From Bacillota bacterium (GTDB lineage Bacteria; Bacillota; Clostridia; Lachnospirales; Lachnospiraceae): a stretch of 64,000 bases of DNA. The stretch is taken from the NCBI GenBank assembly GCA_023413555.1, contig JAEZPG010000035.1, positions 1-64,000 of the forward strand. The letters run 5' to 3'. Shown one piece after another: positions 51,573 through 61,274 of this stretch (positions are counted from its first letter, which is position 1; every line of letters begins with the position of its first letter). The position numbers and the translations under genes were made by a program. Under the pieces are notes generated by a model. That model did no database searches. It saw nothing but the letters and a program-made list of their open reading frames with translations, and had not been told where the DNA came from.

Positions 51573-53066
51573 TTAAAGCAAGGATAAGCTATTACTCACA
51601 TCTTTTAATTCAATGGTAGATAGTTGCTTTTTGGTAGGATTTTTTAAGGTTACAATGCGATTAGCCTGAGCTAGTAAATTTTTTTCAAATAAATTACGAA
51701 TTCCTCTGGCATTGCCAAACTCCATTCTTTCCCTCTCATTCATATCCTCTATATACTTCTTGATTTGTAAAATTGCCGATTTTTTGTATATAACATCTGC
51801 CTTAACAGCCATAGATATTAAAATATCTACTAATTCATCCGCTGAATAATCTGGAAATTCTATAAAAGTATTAAATCTGGAGATTAACCCCGTATTCGAT
51901 TTGAGAAACTCTTTCATTTCTTCTGTATATCCAGCTACAATAACAACTAAATCATCTCGGTGATCTTCCATCAACTTAACAAGCGTATCAATTGCTTCAC
52001 TTCCGTAATCATTCACACTGCGCTGTTTTGTAAGACTGTACGCTTCATCGATAAACAACACTCCACCTAAGGCACTATTTACTTTTTCGGTCACCTTAAG
52101 AGCGGTCTGACCTACAAAACCCGCCACCAGACCAGGACGGTCTGTCTCAACCAGGGTTCCCTTCGATAATAAACCAAGCTCACAATATATTTGTGATAGT
52201 AAGCGGGCTACTGTAGTCTTACCTGTTCCTGGATTCCCACTAAATACCATGTGATAGGTCATATCTGTAGTGGGCAAATTAAATTTTTCTCTCATTTTCT
52301 TTACTTTAATCAGATTAATAAGTGAGGTAATTTGATGTTTCACATCATTAAGTCCTATTAACTCATTTAGTTGGGACAAGAGAAGTTCTATATGCGTTAT
52401 CTGACTTATATCTTCTTGTTCTTTACATTCTATCTCCATATCTAGAGACGGTTTTTTTGTAAAAATAGACAGCTGTTGCATCTCAACACAGTCTGAAATC
52501 TGTTCATTGCTGATTTTTTTAAATAAATACCGTTTGCCGAGACAATTTTCAGCCTGTTCATTATTTAAAAATCGAATAGATTTATTGTAGTACTGTTCTA
52601 CATAAGTTAAAGCAGTTCGATCTCTTGTACCATCTATCTGTGCAAAAGCCAACAGTATCGACATCATATGATCCACAAAAACAGAAGCCATATTGGTTCC
52701 TTTTTCAAAGTCATATAGACTACATAACTGAAGTACAATAGGAGGACCATTAACAATATGTTTTGAGGTCATAATAATATTCTCAGGATATTCTATATCA
52801 GATATAATCTCTAACATATTCTTAATTGTTAATTGGGAAATCACTCTTCTTACAGTAACTGAAAGTCTGCCACAAAAAATAGAAGCCTGTACTAATACAC
52901 TCTGCACATACAAATCCAGATTATCATAAATACTATTATTCAAATATTTCTCTGGCTCATCCCAATATCCATTCTGTTTTAGAATATCGCATAGCTTCTC
53001 TAAACACTTATAATTTTCTTGCATTAGAGTTACATAATAGCTATTATAAATTGAATACTGTTGCAT
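51573..53066 (-). CDS. AAA+ ATPase, SpoVK/CbbX-like, with an extra N-terminal domain
   Basis: Residues from about 230 form a CbbX/SpoVK-type AAA+ module: LIGLNDVKHQI, Walker A SGNPGTGKTT (276-285), GFVGQTALKV and Walker B GGVLFIDEAYSL. The first 220 residues are a helical region that I do not recognise. SpoVK of Bacillus is much shorter (about 320) and lacks it. A remodelling role in spore formation is plausible given nearby sporulation genes, but not shown. GGAGGG precedes the ATG at 53066. It follows recG by 36 bases, so the two may be co-transcribed. Confidence 0.85.
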   Translation of the reverse strand: MQQYSIYNSYYVTLMQENYKCLEKLCDILKQNGYWDEPEKYLNNSIYDNLDLYVQSVLVQASIFCGRLSVTVRRVISQLTIKNMLEIISDIEYPENIIMTSKHIVNGPPIVLQLCSLYDFEKGTNMASVFVDHMMSILLAFAQIDGTRDRTALTYVEQYYNKSIRFLNNEQAENCLGKRYLFKKISNEQISDCVEMQQLSIFTKKPSLDMEIECKEQEDISQITHIELLLSQLNELIGLNDVKHQITSLINLIKVKKMREKFNLPTTDMTYHMVFSGNPGTGKTTVARLLSQIYCELGLLSKGTLVETDRPGLVAGFVGQTALKVTEKVNSALGGVLFIDEAYSLTKQRSVNDYGSEAIDTLVKLMEDHRDDLVVIVAGYTEEMKEFLKSNTGLISRFNTFIEFPDYSADELVDILISMAVKADVIYKKSAILQIKKYIEDMNERERMEFGNARGIRNLFEKNLLAQANRIVTLKNPTKKQLSTIELKDVSNSLSLL

Positions 53067-53102
53067 ACTAGTATCCCTCCAAACATAGGTCCAGCCTAAA
53101 TA

Positions 53103-55136
53103 CTACAGAGAAGTTCTTCCGGCATAGCCTGCTATTCGATCACGTAGAAATTCATTTTGCACCACTAAAGCGTCATTTTCAATATATTCTTTTGCTGCAG
53201 TAGCTGCTAATTTTAAAATTTTGGAATCATTATATACATCAGCAAGTTTAAATTCTAAAAGACCACTTTGCTTGATCCCAAACATATCTCCAGGACCTCT
53301 TAATTTCAAATCCTCCTCGGCAATATAGAAGCCATCGTTTGAATGATTAAGGATTTCCAGACGTTCCATAGTATCCTTTCCACCTGATCCACAGACAAAG
53401 ATACAATAAGATTGATGTTTGCCACGACCAACACGACCTCTTAGCTGATGAAGTTGGGCAAGACCAAAACGTTCGGCATTCTCCACCATCATTACAGTGG
53501 CATTCGGTACATTAACTCCTACTTCTACAACTGTAGTAGATACTAAAATCTGAATTTCCCCAGAACTAAACCTCTCCATAATCTCATTTTTTTCACCTGG
53601 TTTCATTTTACCATGTAAATATTCCACTTGTATAGTAGGAGGTAGCGCCTCTTTCAATTTCATCGTATACTCCATGACATTCTCTGCCTCTATCGCTTCA
53701 CTTTCTTCCACCATTGGGCAGATTACATACGCCTGTCTTCCTACAAGTACTTCCTTTTCAATAAAACGGTAAGCTCTTTCCCTATAATTTGTATCAACCA
53801 CGCAATTTTTTATTGGAAGACGATTGGCTGGAAGTTCATCAATAACGGACAGATCCAAATCTCCATAAAGGATAATAGCTAATGTTCTTGGTATTGGTGT
53901 TGCACTCATAACGAGAACATGTGGGAAATTACCTTTCCCTGCTAGCGTTTCTCTCTGTCTGACACCAAATCTATGTTGTTCATCTGTAATAACAAGGCCA
54001 AGAGCATCATATCTAACCTTCTCTTGAATTAGTGCGTGGGTACCAACTACAATATCAACCTCATGGTTTTTAATGGCCTCATAAGCTTTACGCTTCTCCT
54101 TCGCAGTCATAGAACCAACTAACAATGCAATACGGATGTTATATGGGGCAAGTAGCTCTATCATACCTTCATAGTGCTGTTTTGCTAAGACTTCTGTGGG
54201 TGCCATCATACATCCTTGGTATCCATTTTTTGCTGCCTCCATTAGGGCAAGAATTGCCACTATAGTCTTACCGGAACCAACATCACCCTGTACAAGTCTC
54301 TGCATGGCAGTTGGCCCTTTGAGATCCTTTTTTATTTCTTCCCAAACCTTCTTCTGAGCATTGGTTAACTCATAGGGTAGGCCGGCAATTAAGGTATCAC
54401 AGTCTTCTCGAGGAAACATTACATTTTCATTTTTCTGAATGGTACGACTATCTTTTAGATATTGGATGGCTAGAGAAAATATAAAGAATTCATCGAATAC
54501 AAGACGCTTTCTGGCCTCCATCATTTCTTCTGTATTCTTAGGTTCATGAATAGTTTTTACAGCCTTTTTATAGTCCATAAGATTATATTTATCCCGAATA
54601 GTTTTTGGTAAAAAATCTTTTCTATATTCTACCTCTTTTAAAGCAAGACTTATGGATTTGGCTACTTGGTTATTGGTAATACCATTTGTTAAGCCGTACA
54701 CAGGAAGTAACTTTCCTACTTTGTTATAGAATTCCTGTTTCGTCAGCAAAGTTGGTTGATCCATAACAAGCATTCCGCTTTTTCGAACAATTTTCCCACG
54801 TACTATATAATGAGTACCAAGTTTTAATTGTTTTAATAAGAAAGGCATATTAAACCAGGTTAGCTGAAGGTTGGAGGTGCCATCTGATAAACGACAAGTC
54901 ACTAATTTGAGGTTTCTTATCTTCTTCATCTCTGGACTCCTTATTAAAGTCCCCTCTACTGCCACAGTCATTCCTTCCTGTATAGAAGCGATTGGTTTAA
55001 TATCTTCGTATTTATCATATCGGAAAGGATAGTGTTCCAGAAGATCTCTCACTGTAAAAATACCTAATTTTTGATATTTTTCTTCTGCAGACTTTCCAAT
55101 TCCTTTGATTGTAATAACAGGATCCTCAGGCCTCAA
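53103..55136 (-). CDS. recG: ATP-dependent DNA helicase RecG
   Basis: RecG (677 residues) remodels stalled replication forks and branched DNA. The N-terminal wedge (OB-fold) domain begins DPVITIKGIGKSAEEKY; the motor has Walker A GDVGSGKT, the DEQH box in VITDEQHRFGV, and GRVGRGKHQSYC. The start is set at a TTG (55134-55136), 6 bases after AGAAGGTG; the alternative GTG at 55145 lies within that ribosome site, so it is unlikely. A small hairpin (AAGCGGA/TCCGCTT, 55166-55183) lies in its leader. Confidence 0.96.
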   Translation of the reverse strand: MRPEDPVITIKGIGKSAEEKYQKLGIFTVRDLLEHYPFRYDKYEDIKPIASIQEGMTVAVEGTLIRSPEMKKIRNLKLVTCRLSDGTSNLQLTWFNMPFLLKQLKLGTHYIVRGKIVRKSGMLVMDQPTLLTKQEFYNKVGKLLPVYGLTNGITNNQVAKSISLALKEVEYRKDFLPKTIRDKYNLMDYKKAVKTIHEPKNTEEMMEARKRLVFDEFFIFSLAIQYLKDSRTIQKNENVMFPREDCDTLIAGLPYELTNAQKKVWEEIKKDLKGPTAMQRLVQGDVGSGKTIVAILALMEAAKNGYQGCMMAPTEVLAKQHYEGMIELLAPYNIRIALLVGSMTAKEKRKAYEAIKNHEVDIVVGTHALIQEKVRYDALGLVITDEQHRFGVRQRETLAGKGNFPHVLVMSATPIPRTLAIILYGDLDLSVIDELPANRLPIKNCVVDTNYRERAYRFIEKEVLVGRQAYVICPMVEESEAIEAENVMEYTMKLKEALPPTIQVEYLHGKMKPGEKNEIMERFSSGEIQILVSTTVVEVGVNVPNATVMMVENAERFGLAQLHQLRGRVGRGKHQSYCIFVCGSGGKDTMERLEILNHSNDGFYIAEEDLKLRGPGDMFGIKQSGLLEFKLADVYNDSKILKLAATAAKEYIENDALVVQNEFLRDRIAGYAGRTSL

Positions 55137-55248
55137 ATTAATCACCTTCTCTTTGTTGATAAAGAAAGCGGATTATTCCGCTTCAACTCCTTGTATTCCT
55201 CATCTTAATGTGGTCCAGCTTCGCAAGACACACTCCTAACAATAAAAA

Positions 55249-55271
55249 GCTGTCGCAATATGCGCGACAGC
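55249..55271 (-). terminator. Terminator of the asp23-yloV unit
   Basis: GCTGTCGC and GCGACAGC form a perfect 8-bp stem with a seven-base loop, followed by TTTTTATT on the minus strand. It lies 24 bases past the yloV stop and separates it from recG. Confidence 0.9.
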
Positions 55272-55295
55272 CCTAAAGTTTAGAATTAATATCTA

Positions 55296-56975
55296 TTATT
55301 CTACAGACAGTACATAGTAATATATTGGCTGTCCACCATATTGAACTTCAACATCTATATCTGGGAATTCCTCTGTAATTGCATCTGCAACTGCATTGGC
55401 ATTCTCTTCAGTGACATCCTGACCGAAATAAAGACTAACCAATTCAGAATCATCGTCAATTAACTGATGAATCAAATCAATTGTAGTATCATAGATCTCA
55501 GTTCCTACAGAAAGAATCGAACTATCTCCAATACCCATTATATTACCTTGTTTAATTGTCTTGCCATCTATTGAAGTATCTCTTACCGCATAAGTAACCT
55601 GACCTGTTTTTACTCTGGACATTTCTACAAGCATCTTCTGTGTATTTTCTTCAACAGACTTGTCATAAACAAAATTAATGACTGCAGTGATGCCCTGAGG
55701 AATTGTCTTACTTGGAATAACAACAATATTCTTATCTTCTGTTAAGCTAGCTGCCTGCTCGGCTGCTAGGATAATATTCTTATTATTCGGAAGAACATAG
55801 ATAGTATCAGCATTCACATGATCAATAGCATTCAAGACATCCTCTGTACTAGGATTCATAGTCTGACCACCTTCAATAATGTAGTCAACTCCAAGCTCCT
55901 TGAAAATCTCATTGACACCTTCACCAACAGAAACACTAATAAAGCCTACTTCTTTACGAGGTTGTTCTTTCTTATCAGCTTCCTTTTGATCCTTTTTAAG
56001 CTGAGCTGCCGCCACCTTCTCTGCGTCTTTTATTAAGCGTTCCTCATGTTCTTCTCGCATGTTATCTATTTTCATCTTAGTTAAAGAACCAAAGGTTAAA
56101 GCTTTTTGAATTGCTAAGCCTGGGTCATTTGTATGAACATGTACTTTTACAATATCATCATCTGATACTACAACAATAGAATCTCCTATAGATTCTAAAA
56201 ATACTTTAAATTCATTCTCAGATTTATTATCATATGGTTTTTCCAACATGATAATAAATTCTGTACAATAGCCAAATTTAATATCATTTGTGCTGGCATT
56301 CTCTATATTTACAGTACCAGTTGCCTTCACAACAGGTTTAATCTCAATATTTACTTCTTTACCGCATAATGCATCAAAGGCTCCACGTAATATGGTTACC
56401 AATCCCTGTCCACCAGAATCCACTACTCCTGCTTCTTTCAAAACCGGAAGCAACTCTGGTGTCTGCTGTAACACTACCTCCATATGATCTAAAACCTGCT
56501 TGCAGAATACAATCAAATCATTGGTTTCGCCAACTAGTTCTGCAGCTTTTGTGGCCCCACCTCTAGCAACAGTCAGAATTGTACCTTCCTTTGGTTTCAT
56601 AACTGCTTTATATGCAGTTTCCACAGCTTTTTGGAAAGCATTAGACATAATCGTTACATTAATCTGATCATGATCTTTTATCTCTTTCGTAAATCCCCTA
56701 AAGAGCTGAGATAAGATAACACCTGAGTTACCTCTTGCTCCTCTTAAAGAACCACTTGAAATTGCCTTCGCAACGGTCTCCATCGTCACTACATTAAGCT
56801 CACTAACTTCTTTCGCTGCAGACATAATTGTTAATGTCATATTGGTTCCTGTATCACCGTCTGGTACAGGGAATACATTCAATTCATTAATATATTCCTT
56901 TTGTGCTTCGATGCTTTGAGCTCCAGCTAGAAAACATTTTTGAAGGGTCTTAGCATCTATATTCTTTATAACCAC
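55296..56975 (-). CDS. DAK2-domain protein, FakA/YloV type (fatty acid kinase catalytic subunit)
   Basis: The 559-residue protein has an N-terminal DAK2 kinase domain (VFPVPDGDTGTNM at about 35-46, SLRGARGNSGVILSQL, DSGGQGLV) and a C-terminal half of the DegV-partner type. In Staphylococcus the equivalent FakA phosphorylates fatty acids bound to a FakB (DegV) protein; no degV gene is in the window. The start is the GTG at 56975 with GGAGG 9 bases upstream. It follows the asp23 gene by 37 bases, the usual yloU-yloV pair, with recG downstream as in other Firmicutes. Confidence 0.93.
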   Translation of the reverse strand: MVIKNIDAKTLQKCFLAGAQSIEAQKEYINELNVFPVPDGDTGTNMTLTIMSAAKEVSELNVVTMETVAKAISSGSLRGARGNSGVILSQLFRGFTKEIKDHDQINVTIMSNAFQKAVETAYKAVMKPKEGTILTVARGGATKAAELVGETNDLIVFCKQVLDHMEVVLQQTPELLPVLKEAGVVDSGGQGLVTILRGAFDALCGKEVNIEIKPVVKATGTVNIENASTNDIKFGYCTEFIIMLEKPYDNKSENEFKVFLESIGDSIVVVSDDDIVKVHVHTNDPGLAIQKALTFGSLTKMKIDNMREEHEERLIKDAEKVAAAQLKKDQKEADKKEQPRKEVGFISVSVGEGVNEIFKELGVDYIIEGGQTMNPSTEDVLNAIDHVNADTIYVLPNNKNIILAAEQAASLTEDKNIVVIPSKTIPQGITAVINFVYDKSVEENTQKMLVEMSRVKTGQVTYAVRDTSIDGKTIKQGNIMGIGDSSILSVGTEIYDTTIDLIHQLIDDDSELVSLYFGQDVTEENANAVADAITEEFPDIDVEVQYGGQPIYYYVLSVE

Positions 56976-57012
56976 TGAACTGTTCCTCCTTAAAAGTTAC
57001 CTATCAATAAAA

Positions 57013-57369
57013 TTAGTCTATAACACGCACACCTTCTACATAAATACGTATCTTTTCAACTTCGATTCCAGTATACTCTTCTACGTTATACTTTACATTG
57101 CTAACAAGATTTTCTGCAACTGCAGAAATGCTAACACCATATGCTACAACTATATGAAGATCGATGCTTATTTTATTCTCTTCTATAACAACATTAACAC
57201 CGTGGCTAATATTTTCTCTTTTTAAAAGATTTACAAATCCATCTTTCACATTAACTGAAGCCATTCCTACGACACCAAAGCATTCTACTGCAGCAGAGCC
57301 CGCATATTTTGCTATGACATCATTGTCGATTAATATTTCACCAATTTGAGTATTCATATGTCCTTTCAT
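57013..57369 (-). CDS. Asp23/Gls24 family envelope-stress protein (YloU-like)
   Basis: The 118-residue protein matches the Asp23 family: IDNDVIAKYAGSAAVECFGV near the start and ISIDLHIVVAYGVSISAVAENL. In staphylococci Asp23 is membrane-associated and linked to cell-wall stress; here the YloU-type short form sits directly upstream of yloV. The start is set at 57369 (MKGHMNTQ), 5 bases after GGAGGG. Confidence 0.93.
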   Translation of the reverse strand: MKGHMNTQIGEILIDNDVIAKYAGSAAVECFGVVGMASVNVKDGFVNLLKRENISHGVNVVIEENKISIDLHIVVAYGVSISAVAENLVSNVKYNVEEYTGIEVEKIRIYVEGVRVID

Positions 57370-57570
57370 ATTAACCCTCCAATTCAATATATTATCAAGT
57401 CTCCCTGATTTGGCGCATATTATTTCTATATTATACCCTTTTTTTATGAAAAAAGAAATATATATTTTAAAATATCAAATAACAATCACTCTTACGCCTA
57501 TGATTTCAATCACTTGCATATATTATACAAATATGTTGTGATTATTCACATAATATACGGGCGTGATAAT

Positions 57571-57708
57571 ATGAGAAGAATGATTGGATTTATCCTATTT
57601 TGGATGGCCATTGGTATGACCATAATGCTATTTATAACAAACGGACTTCTTGCAATCGCTATTATTATAGGCTTTTTAATACTAGGATATAATTTATTCT
57701 GCAACTAA
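57571..57708 (+). CDS. Small membrane protein, function unknown
   Basis: A 45-residue protein with one long or two short hydrophobic helices (IGFILFWMAIGMTIMLFI and LLAIAIIIGFLILGYNLF). The ATG at 57571 has only a weak upstream site. It lies alone on the plus strand between asp23 and rpmB. The composition looks like a real membrane peptide, but support is limited. Confidence 0.5.
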   Translation: MRRMIGFILFWMAIGMTIMLFITNGLLAIAIIIGFLILGYNLFCN

Positions 57709-57746
57709 AATCTTTTTGTTATTCTTAGTTAGTTTACATGTATAAA

Positions 57747-57780
57747 AGGGATTCAAAACACAAATGCATTTTGAATCCCT
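57747..57780 (-). terminator. Terminator of rpmB
   Basis: AGGGATTCAAAA and TTTTGAATCCCT form a 12-bp perfect stem; TTTATA follows on the minus strand. It lies 32 bases past the rpmB stop and may also stop plus-strand transcripts of the small membrane gene. Confidence 0.85.
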
Positions 57781-57812
57781 CTCTACTCGTATAATGCTAA
57801 AATATATGTTCA

Positions 57813-57998
57813 TTAAGCACGCTCAACTAAACCTGATTTAAGGCATGAAGTACAAACATACATCTTCTTTGAAGCTCCATTAACATTAACCTTAACAGAT
57901 TTAACATTAGATTTCCACATTTTATTGCTTCTTCTATGTGAATGACTCACAGCAATACCAAAGTGAGCACCTTTTTCGCAAATTGCACATTTAGCCAT
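57813..57998 (-). CDS. rpmB: 50S ribosomal protein L28
   Basis: L28 (61 residues) is recognised from MAKCAICEKGAHFGIAVSHS and the second cysteine pair in VCTSCLKSG, giving the zinc-binding form with CxxC at both ends. The start is set at 57998, after AAGGAGG; an in-frame extension to 58073 is not expected. It is monocistronic, upstream of asp23-yloV as in other Firmicutes. Confidence 0.98.
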   Translation of the reverse strand: MAKCAICEKGAHFGIAVSHSHRRSNKMWKSNVKSVKVNVNGASKKMYVCTSCLKSGLVERA

Positions 57999-58137
57999 TG
58001 AATGCACCTCCTTAGCGTAACTTCTTGCAATTTTTGCAAGTAATATTACAGTGTCAATACGACTTACACACAAAAAGTATTGTATCAGAACAATAATAAT
58101 TATGCAAGTCTTTTTACAAATTTTCTTTATCTACTTT

Positions 58138-58518
58138 CTATTCTTCAGTGGCTGCTGAATCATTCGTAGTTTTATCATCTTTACCTTTTGAGAATTTATT
58201 AACAAAATCAGGAACCATATCTAATACCTTTGTGAGACTATCCTGATTCTTTACATTTACAAGCTTAGTTGTACCATCCTTAATCACCAGAACTGAACTT
58301 GGGGTAATTTTTCCACCAAGTCCTCCACCACCATTATTCTTTTTGCTATCGTTTTGAGAGGCTCCAGCACCAACAGCAAAGCTTACATCCACAAGTGGAA
58401 GGATAATAGTACCATCATCAAATTTAATCGCATCACCCACAACTGTCTTAGTTGTAATAAAACTATCCATTCCCTTAAATAAAGATTCTAATGCACTACT
58501 AAAATTATTATCTGCCAT
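58138..58518 (-). CDS. gerW: Spore germination protein GerW (YtfJ)
   Basis: The 126-residue protein matches GerW/YtfJ: an N-terminal helix, VVGDAIKFDDGTIILPLVDVSFAVGAG-type core, a glycine-rich loop (NNGGGGLGGKI) and a conserved TPSSVLVIKDG. In Bacillus it is made in the forespore and needed for normal germination. Its ATG overlaps the DUF2953 gene stop (TAATG), so the two are translationally coupled, the same pairing as ytfI-ytfJ. Confidence 0.93.
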   Translation of the reverse strand: MADNNFSSALESLFKGMDSFITTKTVVGDAIKFDDGTIILPLVDVSFAVGAGASQNDSKKNNGGGGLGGKITPSSVLVIKDGTTKLVNVKNQDSLTKVLDMVPDFVNKFSKGKDDKTTNDSAATEE

Positions 58519-59489
58519 TATAATTCCTCCTTCAATTTCATAATATTATTTCTAACATTCTTAATATCTTTGTCTCTAATCACCTTAATTGCAATAACTA
58601 GTATTGTGAATACTCGTATTCTTCCTCTAGCGTACAGCTCTCCTTCAAATCGTTTTTCATCGAAATCAGGCTGTAGTTGTAGTTTATGGATGACTGGCGG
58701 ATAAACTGCATATATGGCACCTAACAATTGACCTGTACTGGCCGGATCTCCAGTGCCAAACCGAAGTTTCATAACAAGTTTTCTTGGTTTAATATGGCTT
58801 AAAATACGTTTTAGATACATCCAAGCCTTTTTAAATCCAGCCCTGTTGGTTTGATCTTTTAAAAAAGCTTTCATCTTACTTAACTTCTCTAAGACACCTT
58901 TGATTGATAAAGTAATACTTTTGAATTTATCTTTTATTATGTGTATCAGAGAATTCAAGTGTTTTGGTATACCTTTTATTTTATTAAAAGCAATTACAAA
59001 CTTATTAGGCTTAATTTTCCTTTGGTTAAAGTGATCAGTCTTCTCTTCAGCAACAGTTTTTTCGTTTATTATAGGCCCTGTCTTTGATAAAATCACGCTC
59101 TCGGATTTAGTCTTATCCGAATTCTTTATCATAGGTTTGTCTATGGTTAAGTTCTCATTATGCTCTACTACATTATTTGCCTTTTTCTCTTTTATAAGCT
59201 TCTTCTTTTGTCGTTTTTTCTTTTTCTTTGGCTTGTCACTTACTATTAATTTACCACAAATACGAGCTGAATATGTGAATTTTTCATCTTTATAATCACA
59301 TTTAATGGATAGAATACCAAATAACCATTTAACTCTAGCTTTTAACCAGGTCTCATCTTCCTTTTTTGCTTTCACTTTATATCGGATAGGTACAAAAAGA
59401 ACTAAGAGAGTAATAAATAGAGCAAATCCCAGGATAGAAAGAAGAACGATTCCAAAGATTTTAAATATAAGTAACACAATTCTTAGCAA
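58518..59489 (-). CDS. DUF2953 membrane protein (YtfI-like)
   Basis: The 323-residue protein has an N-terminal membrane helix pair (about 1-32), a very basic stretch (KPKKKKKRQKKKL), a low-complexity linker and the DUF2953 core near the C-terminus (LRFGTGDPASTGQLLGAIYAVYP). The start appears to be a TTG at 59489, with AGGATG upstream. It is the usual partner of gerW and probably acts in the forespore; its biochemical role is unknown. Confidence 0.85.
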   Translation of the reverse strand: MLRIVLLIFKIFGIVLLSILGFALFITLLVLFVPIRYKVKAKKEDETWLKARVKWLFGILSIKCDYKDEKFTYSARICGKLIVSDKPKKKKKRQKKKLIKEKKANNVVEHNENLTIDKPMIKNSDKTKSESVILSKTGPIINEKTVAEEKTDHFNQRKIKPNKFVIAFNKIKGIPKHLNSLIHIIKDKFKSITLSIKGVLEKLSKMKAFLKDQTNRAGFKKAWMYLKRILSHIKPRKLVMKLRFGTGDPASTGQLLGAIYAVYPPVIHKLQLQPDFDEKRFEGELYARGRIRVFTILVIAIKVIRDKDIKNVRNNIMKLKEEL

Positions 59490-59506
59490 CGTTTCACATC
59501 CTATCC

Positions 59507-59833
59507 TTAACTATTTTTTAGGTAGTCGTAAAAAAATACCTCGGGTTCAAAATTGTCCGTATTATGATAGATATCCAAAGCGATATCTTCTATTAAACGA
59601 ACTGCACTTTCCCTACCATAGGCTAATCCAATAATTGAAATCTGTTTATTTTTATAATATCGAAACAACAGTTCATTGACGTTAATGATATCAAATAAAT
59701 TATCCAGATTTGACGCTATGCATATACAATATACCTCAAGTAGTGGTTTACCCTTATCAATTCTGTTTTTCAGTTTAGCTTCATTTTTACGAGCTTTTTC
59801 ATCTAAATATAAATTCGGATACCATTTAATCAT
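59507..59833 (-). CDS. Hypothetical protein
   Basis: I do not recognise this 108-residue protein. It has a charged N-terminus (DEKARKNEAKLKNRIDKG) and an alpha/beta-looking remainder, no signal peptide and no membrane helix. GGGAGCG lies before the ATG at 59833. It is 17 bases upstream of the DUF2953-gerW pair and 26 bases downstream of the 470-residue gene, so it is probably co-transcribed with both. Confidence 0.7.
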   Translation of the reverse strand: MIKWYPNLYLDEKARKNEAKLKNRIDKGKPLLEVYCICIASNLDNLFDIINVNELLFRYYKNKQISIIGLAYGRESAVRLIEDIALDIYHNTDNFEPEVFFYDYLKNS

Positions 59834-59859
59834 ATGACGCTCCCATCCTACAATTCACT

Positions 59860-61272
59860 CTACTCATCCTCAGCCATTAAGGTAAGTAATAATTCTTTGG
59901 CTACAGATTTCTCAGCTTCATTCTGACACTGGTATAAAGAATTCTCAATGTATTGCTGCACTTCCCTACTATTATTAAAAAAGACCGGTAATTTACTTAG
60001 CGTAGCTGCCATCACAGCCCGATTGATACATTGAGGATTAGTTTTAAATAGTTCTGATAAGTCACTGACTAGATGATTCATCTGATATTCCAGATAATCA
60101 CTTGTTACCTTATGACTTTCCCTCTCCTGGTGGATATCTACAAATATGCTATTCCCACACAATTTATCTGCCAGTAGAAGGCATTCTATGTGAGTATCTA
60201 TGGCAATAGATTGCGCCAGTTCCCAGAAACTATCTTTAATAATAGATAAACCTCCTGAGAGGTACTGATAGTCTTCAATATGCTGTTCCTGAATACCTAA
60301 CAATTGATCAAATAGATCACTTAGTTTAACTTCTAATTCCTCTGTAATTGTAGAATCCATATGCTCTAAGGTAGCTGTAATAATTTTTATGCAGTTGTCA
60401 TTCACCTTTTGATTTACATTAAGCACATATGGTCTTAGTAGAAGTAGGACATATAATCCATTTACTACCTTTTCCAATTGATAGTACAAATTTGAGTATA
60501 TCGAGATAACCTCTACTGCATTTTTTAATACTTTACAGCATTCTTCAAATTCTATTTTGGATAGGCATGTATAATCCATCTCCTTAAGAGTATTAATGCA
60601 ATCGTCAAAAAAAGCAGAATTATGCTTATTCTCTTTTGCGCTATACACCATACCACTGGTCCGGAGCATATAGATAAAGGTGTCTATACTGCTCTTATTA
60701 GCGTCCTTATAACAATTAAAACTTTCCTTAATATATTCAAAGTATTTACTCTTCAGAATGCGAATTGGAAGTTGTGCAACAACCTCTTGAATTCGTCTGT
60801 TAATTTGTACATTATCCTTTGTAGCAAAGATATATTGATACAATCTTTGAGTAAACATCTCATCGGAAATGAGCTCAGTACTAGGTTCAAACTCCAATTC
60901 CATCCGATTTAGTACATATTCATAAATCTGTAACTGATCAGCATACATAGTAAGATAATTCATCTTTTCCATAACTTCTGTACGCATAGCATCAATTTGT
61001 TGAATATGTAGCTCTCGAAATGTGCCATTATCACCTGTTTTCAGAACTTCCTCCATCCATTTCACGAGTTCTTTTACTACTATGAGAGCATCTTCTTCTA
61101 ATTGATCCTCTTCGTCTATAATTTCCTTAAGGCTATAGAATTCCATAGCAGACTGTAATAGGGAATACTCATATAGCAAACCTGATAACTCACCAGCATA
61201 TTGTGGTAATACTGTTTCTAGATTTTTTCCATCATTTATTTGTTTAATCAATTCTCTGTATTTTCTATACAT
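59860..61272 (-). CDS. Hypothetical all-helical protein
   Basis: I do not recognise this 470-residue protein. It is predicted to be almost entirely helical and cytoplasmic, with no P-loop, zinc site or signal peptide. Its start lies 2 bases after the upstream permease stop and has GGAG 8 bases before it, so it belongs to the same unit as the two ABC-2 permeases. A scaffold or accessory role for them is only a guess. Confidence 0.75.
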   Translation of the reverse strand: MYRKYRELIKQINDGKNLETVLPQYAGELSGLLYEYSLLQSAMEFYSLKEIIDEEDQLEEDALIVVKELVKWMEEVLKTGDNGTFRELHIQQIDAMRTEVMEKMNYLTMYADQLQIYEYVLNRMELEFEPSTELISDEMFTQRLYQYIFATKDNVQINRRIQEVVAQLPIRILKSKYFEYIKESFNCYKDANKSSIDTFIYMLRTSGMVYSAKENKHNSAFFDDCINTLKEMDYTCLSKIEFEECCKVLKNAVEVISIYSNLYYQLEKVVNGLYVLLLLRPYVLNVNQKVNDNCIKIITATLEHMDSTITEELEVKLSDLFDQLLGIQEQHIEDYQYLSGGLSIIKDSFWELAQSIAIDTHIECLLLADKLCGNSIFVDIHQERESHKVTSDYLEYQMNHLVSDLSELFKTNPQCINRAVMAATLSKLPVFFNNSREVQQYIENSLYQCQNEAEKSVAKELLLTLMAEDE

Positions 61273-61274
61273 AT

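Noticed and set aside
57999..58073. Extended N-terminus of L28
   Set aside because: L28 is about 62 residues in all bacteria, and AAGGAGG sits just before the ATG at 57998.
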